Below, piece after piece: positions 62,477-64,000 of a DNA stretch of 64,000 nt. Each line of letters starts with the position of its first letter. Within the stretch, counting starts at the first letter, position 1. Made by a program: the position numbers and the translations under genes. Below the pieces are notes generated by a model. It worked only from the letters and a program-made list of their open reading frames with translations. It was not told the origin of the DNA and made no database searches. This DNA is from Arthrobacter pityocampae. Its GTDB lineage: Bacteria; Actinomycetota; Actinomycetes; Actinomycetales; Micrococcaceae. The stretch spans positions 1 to 64,000 of the forward strand of contig NZ_PRKW01000006.1 in the NCBI RefSeq assembly GCF_002927275.1, given 5' to 3'.

Positions 62477-62503
62477 TTACATCGCGCCGGATACCGCCGA
62501 TAG
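62477..62503 (+). promoter_or_regulatory. Sigma-28-like promoter of flgN-flgK
   Basis: TTAC (62477-62480), 15 bases, GCCGATAG (62496-62503), about 45 bases before the flgN GTG. The -10 matches the sigma-28 consensus in seven of eight positions. Confidence 0.6.
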
Positions 62504-62548
62504 TTCTCCCGGTTCCACCGTCCGTGGCACCGGAGAGGAGGAAGCACC

Positions 62549-63046
62549 GTGAGCGCCCAGAATCTGTCCGCCCTGCTCTGGCAGGAGCGTGAGCTGCTCG
62601 AGCTCCTCGTCTTCAAGCTCGAGGAGGAACAGCTCCTCCTCACCTCCGGCCGGACCCGCTGGCTCCACCACGCCACCCGCGAAGTGGAGCAGGTCCTCGA
62701 ACGGCTCCGCGACACAGGCCTCGCCCGCGCCGTGCACGCCTCCGGCGTGGCGGAGAGCTGGGGGATCGACGGCACCGCCACCCTCCGCGAACTGGCCGCA
62801 GCCGCCCCCGACGAACCGTGGGGTGAGCTGCTGACCGCGCACCTCCAGGCGATGACGGTCCTCGTGGCGCAGATCGGTGCGTTGCGTGACAGCAACCAGC
62901 ACTTCCTCAAGGCGGCCAGCCGGTCCGCCCAGGAGACCCTCGCGGGGATCGGCACCGGAGCGGGCACCTATGCCGCAGACGGCGCCGCGAGCCACGGCCA
63001 CCGCCGGGGCCACGCACAACCCACCCTCCTCGACAAGGACATGTAG
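62549..63046 (+). CDS. flgN: Flagellar chaperone FlgN
   Basis: 165 residues. Helical N-terminus LSALLWQERELLELLVFKLEEE with repeating Leu/Glu, a second helix LLTAHLQAMTVLVAQIGALRDSNQ and a variable His/Gly-rich tail. Identified by the helical pattern and position directly before flgK, whose product it should escort for export. GAGGAGGAA precedes the GTG. Confidence 0.8.
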   Translation: MSAQNLSALLWQERELLELLVFKLEEEQLLLTSGRTRWLHHATREVEQVLERLRDTGLARAVHASGVAESWGIDGTATLRELAAAAPDEPWGELLTAHLQAMTVLVAQIGALRDSNQHFLKAASRSAQETLAGIGTGAGTYAADGAASHGHRRGHAQPTLLDKDM

Positions 63047-63053
63047 CGGGACC

Positions 63054-64000
63054 ATGAGCACATTCAGCGGACTCACCACGGCGTACTCAGGGCTCGCCGC
63101 AGCGCGGGCCGGCCTCGATGTCACCGGGCAGAACATCGCGAACGCCACCACCCAGGGGTACACCCGGCAGCGGCTCGAGACCGCGGCCACCGCCCCGGCC
63201 CGGCCGTCGCTCTTCACCACCGGCGTCCGCGCCGGCGAAGGCGTCCTCGCCACGGGCATCGCCCGGCTCGGCGACGCCCACCTGGAAGCACGCGTCCGCA
63301 TCACGGCGGGGGCCGCCGGATACACCGCGGTCCGCGCCCAGGCGTTCGCCACGCTCGAGGACGGGCTGCGGGAACCCGGCGCCCACGGAGTCTCCGCGTC
63401 CCTCCAGGACTTCTGGGCCGGCTGGCAGGAAGTCTCCAACGCACCCGAGAAGGGCGCTCCGGCGTCGACGCTCCTCGCCGCCGCAGGTCAGCTCACCTCC
63501 CGTATCGCCGCCGGCTACCGCGAGGTCGAGTCCCAGTGGGCCACCTCCCGCTCCACGGCCACCGGCCTCGTCACCGAGGTCAACGCCGCCGCCACGCAGG
63601 TCGCGGACCTGAACCGGCAGATCCGCTCCGCCGTCGCCGCGGGCACCTCCGCCAACGAGCTCGTGGACCGCCGCACCACCCTGACCTCGACGCTCGCCGC
63701 ACTGACCGGCGCCACGGTCCGCGACAACGCGAACGGCACGGCCGACGTCCTGGTGGCCGGGAGTGCCCTCGTCTCCGGCGTCACAGCCCGCGCCCTGCAG
63801 GTCACCGGACCCGCAGGGCTCGACGGCGCCGGGAGCGTCCAGGTCGAATGGGCGGACCTCCCCGGCGCATCCGCCGGCGTCGAGACCGGCGAACTCGCCG
63901 CGACCCTGTCCCTCCTCGCCCGCGCCGAGGACGGCGGGCCCCTCGCCCAGGCCGCCGCCGGGTACGACGCCTTCGCAACGACACTCGCCGAGAAGGTGAA
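63054..64000 (+). CDS. flgK: Flagellar hook-associated protein FlgK (partial, cut by window end)
   Basis: 315 complete codons are visible, open to the window end. TFSGLTTAYSGLAAARAGLD, then GQNIANATTQGYTRQR, is the HAP1 start. LQDFWAGWQEVSNAP and TRVADLNRQI-type helices (here ATQVADLNRQIRSAV) are typical. It begins 7 bases past the flgN stop with only GCGGG as a weak ribosome site. flgL and possibly fliW would be expected beyond the window. Confidence 0.95.
   Translation, partial: MSTFSGLTTAYSGLAAARAGLDVTGQNIANATTQGYTRQRLETAATAPARPSLFTTGVRAGEGVLATGIARLGDAHLEARVRITAGAAGYTAVRAQAFATLEDGLREPGAHGVSASLQDFWAGWQEVSNAPEKGAPASTLLAAAGQLTSRIAAGYREVESQWATSRSTATGLVTEVNAAATQVADLNRQIRSAVAAGTSANELVDRRTTLTSTLAALTGATVRDNANGTADVLVAGSALVSGVTARALQVTGPAGLDGAGSVQVEWADLPGASAGVETGELAATLSLLARAEDGGPLAQAAAGYDAFATTLAEKV

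Noticed and set aside
60550-62967. Minus-strand frame of 805 residues opposite the GGDEF-EAL gene
   Set aside because: Antisense to intact GGDEF and EAL motifs; no domain recognised.

Overview
The window is a GC-rich, densely packed actinobacterial chromosome segment, most likely from a motile member of the Micrococcaceae (Arthrobacter-like). The evidence is the complete GlgE-type alpha-glucan pathway, the mycobacterial-style blocks rlmB-cysS-ispF-ispD-carD-lpqE and regX3-senX3-phoU-gpmA, two DUF222/HNH proteins, many GTG starts, and many start codons placed 6-7 bases behind a TANNNT -10 box, as in leaderless actinobacterial mRNAs. No phage, insertion sequence, CRISPR array or defence island is visible.

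Layout. 1-344: probable leader and promoter of an rRNA operon running leftward out of the window. 345-13101: alpha-glucan metabolism, with treS, maltokinase and glgB in one leftward unit headed by glgE (maltokinase and glgB are fused in frame), then glgP rightward and glgX leftward. 13104-22240: conserved housekeeping core (rlmB, cysS, ispF, ispD, carD, lpqE-like lipoprotein, regX3-senX3 with a PHO-box-like site, phoU, gpmA). 22241-22914: GC-rich repeat tract without genes. 22915-32027: mixed genes (methyltransferase, DUF2516, Cys/Met PLP enzyme, DUF222/HNH, tmk-holB-lipoprotein hydrolase, HAD hydrolase), followed by tRNA-Thr(CGT) at 32243.

32488-64000: flagellar island. Leftward unit A runs flbD-motA-motB-fliM-fliN-fliO-fliP-fliQ-fliR-flhB-flhA-flhF-like-csrA. 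A DUF222/HNH gene separates it from leftward unit B (flgB-flgC-fliE-fliF-fliG-fliH-fliI-fliJ-NlpC/P60-fliK-flgD-flgE). Leftward unit C is fliC, fliD, fliS and a FliT-like gene. A GGDEF-EAL protein and flgN-flgK run rightward, and flgK is cut by the window end.

How it works together. TreS, maltokinase, GlgE and GlgB turn trehalose into branched alpha-glucan; GlgP and GlgX break it down. SenX3-RegX3-PhoU sense phosphate. The flagellar units share a sigma-28-like promoter motif (TAAC or TTAC, 15-16 bases, then TCCGATAG or a close variant). csrA is encoded in the same island, and the flagellin leader carries a GGA hairpin loop plus a GGA-rich Shine-Dalgarno, which suggests CsrA control of flagellin translation as in Bacillus. 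FliK, the expected hook-length ruler, contains a long in-frame 9-bp minisatellite. The most interesting items are this possible CsrA-flagellin circuit, the repeat-expanded FliK, the flagellar promoter regulon, the maltokinase-GlgB fusion and a FlhF homologue that has lost its GTPase P-loop.
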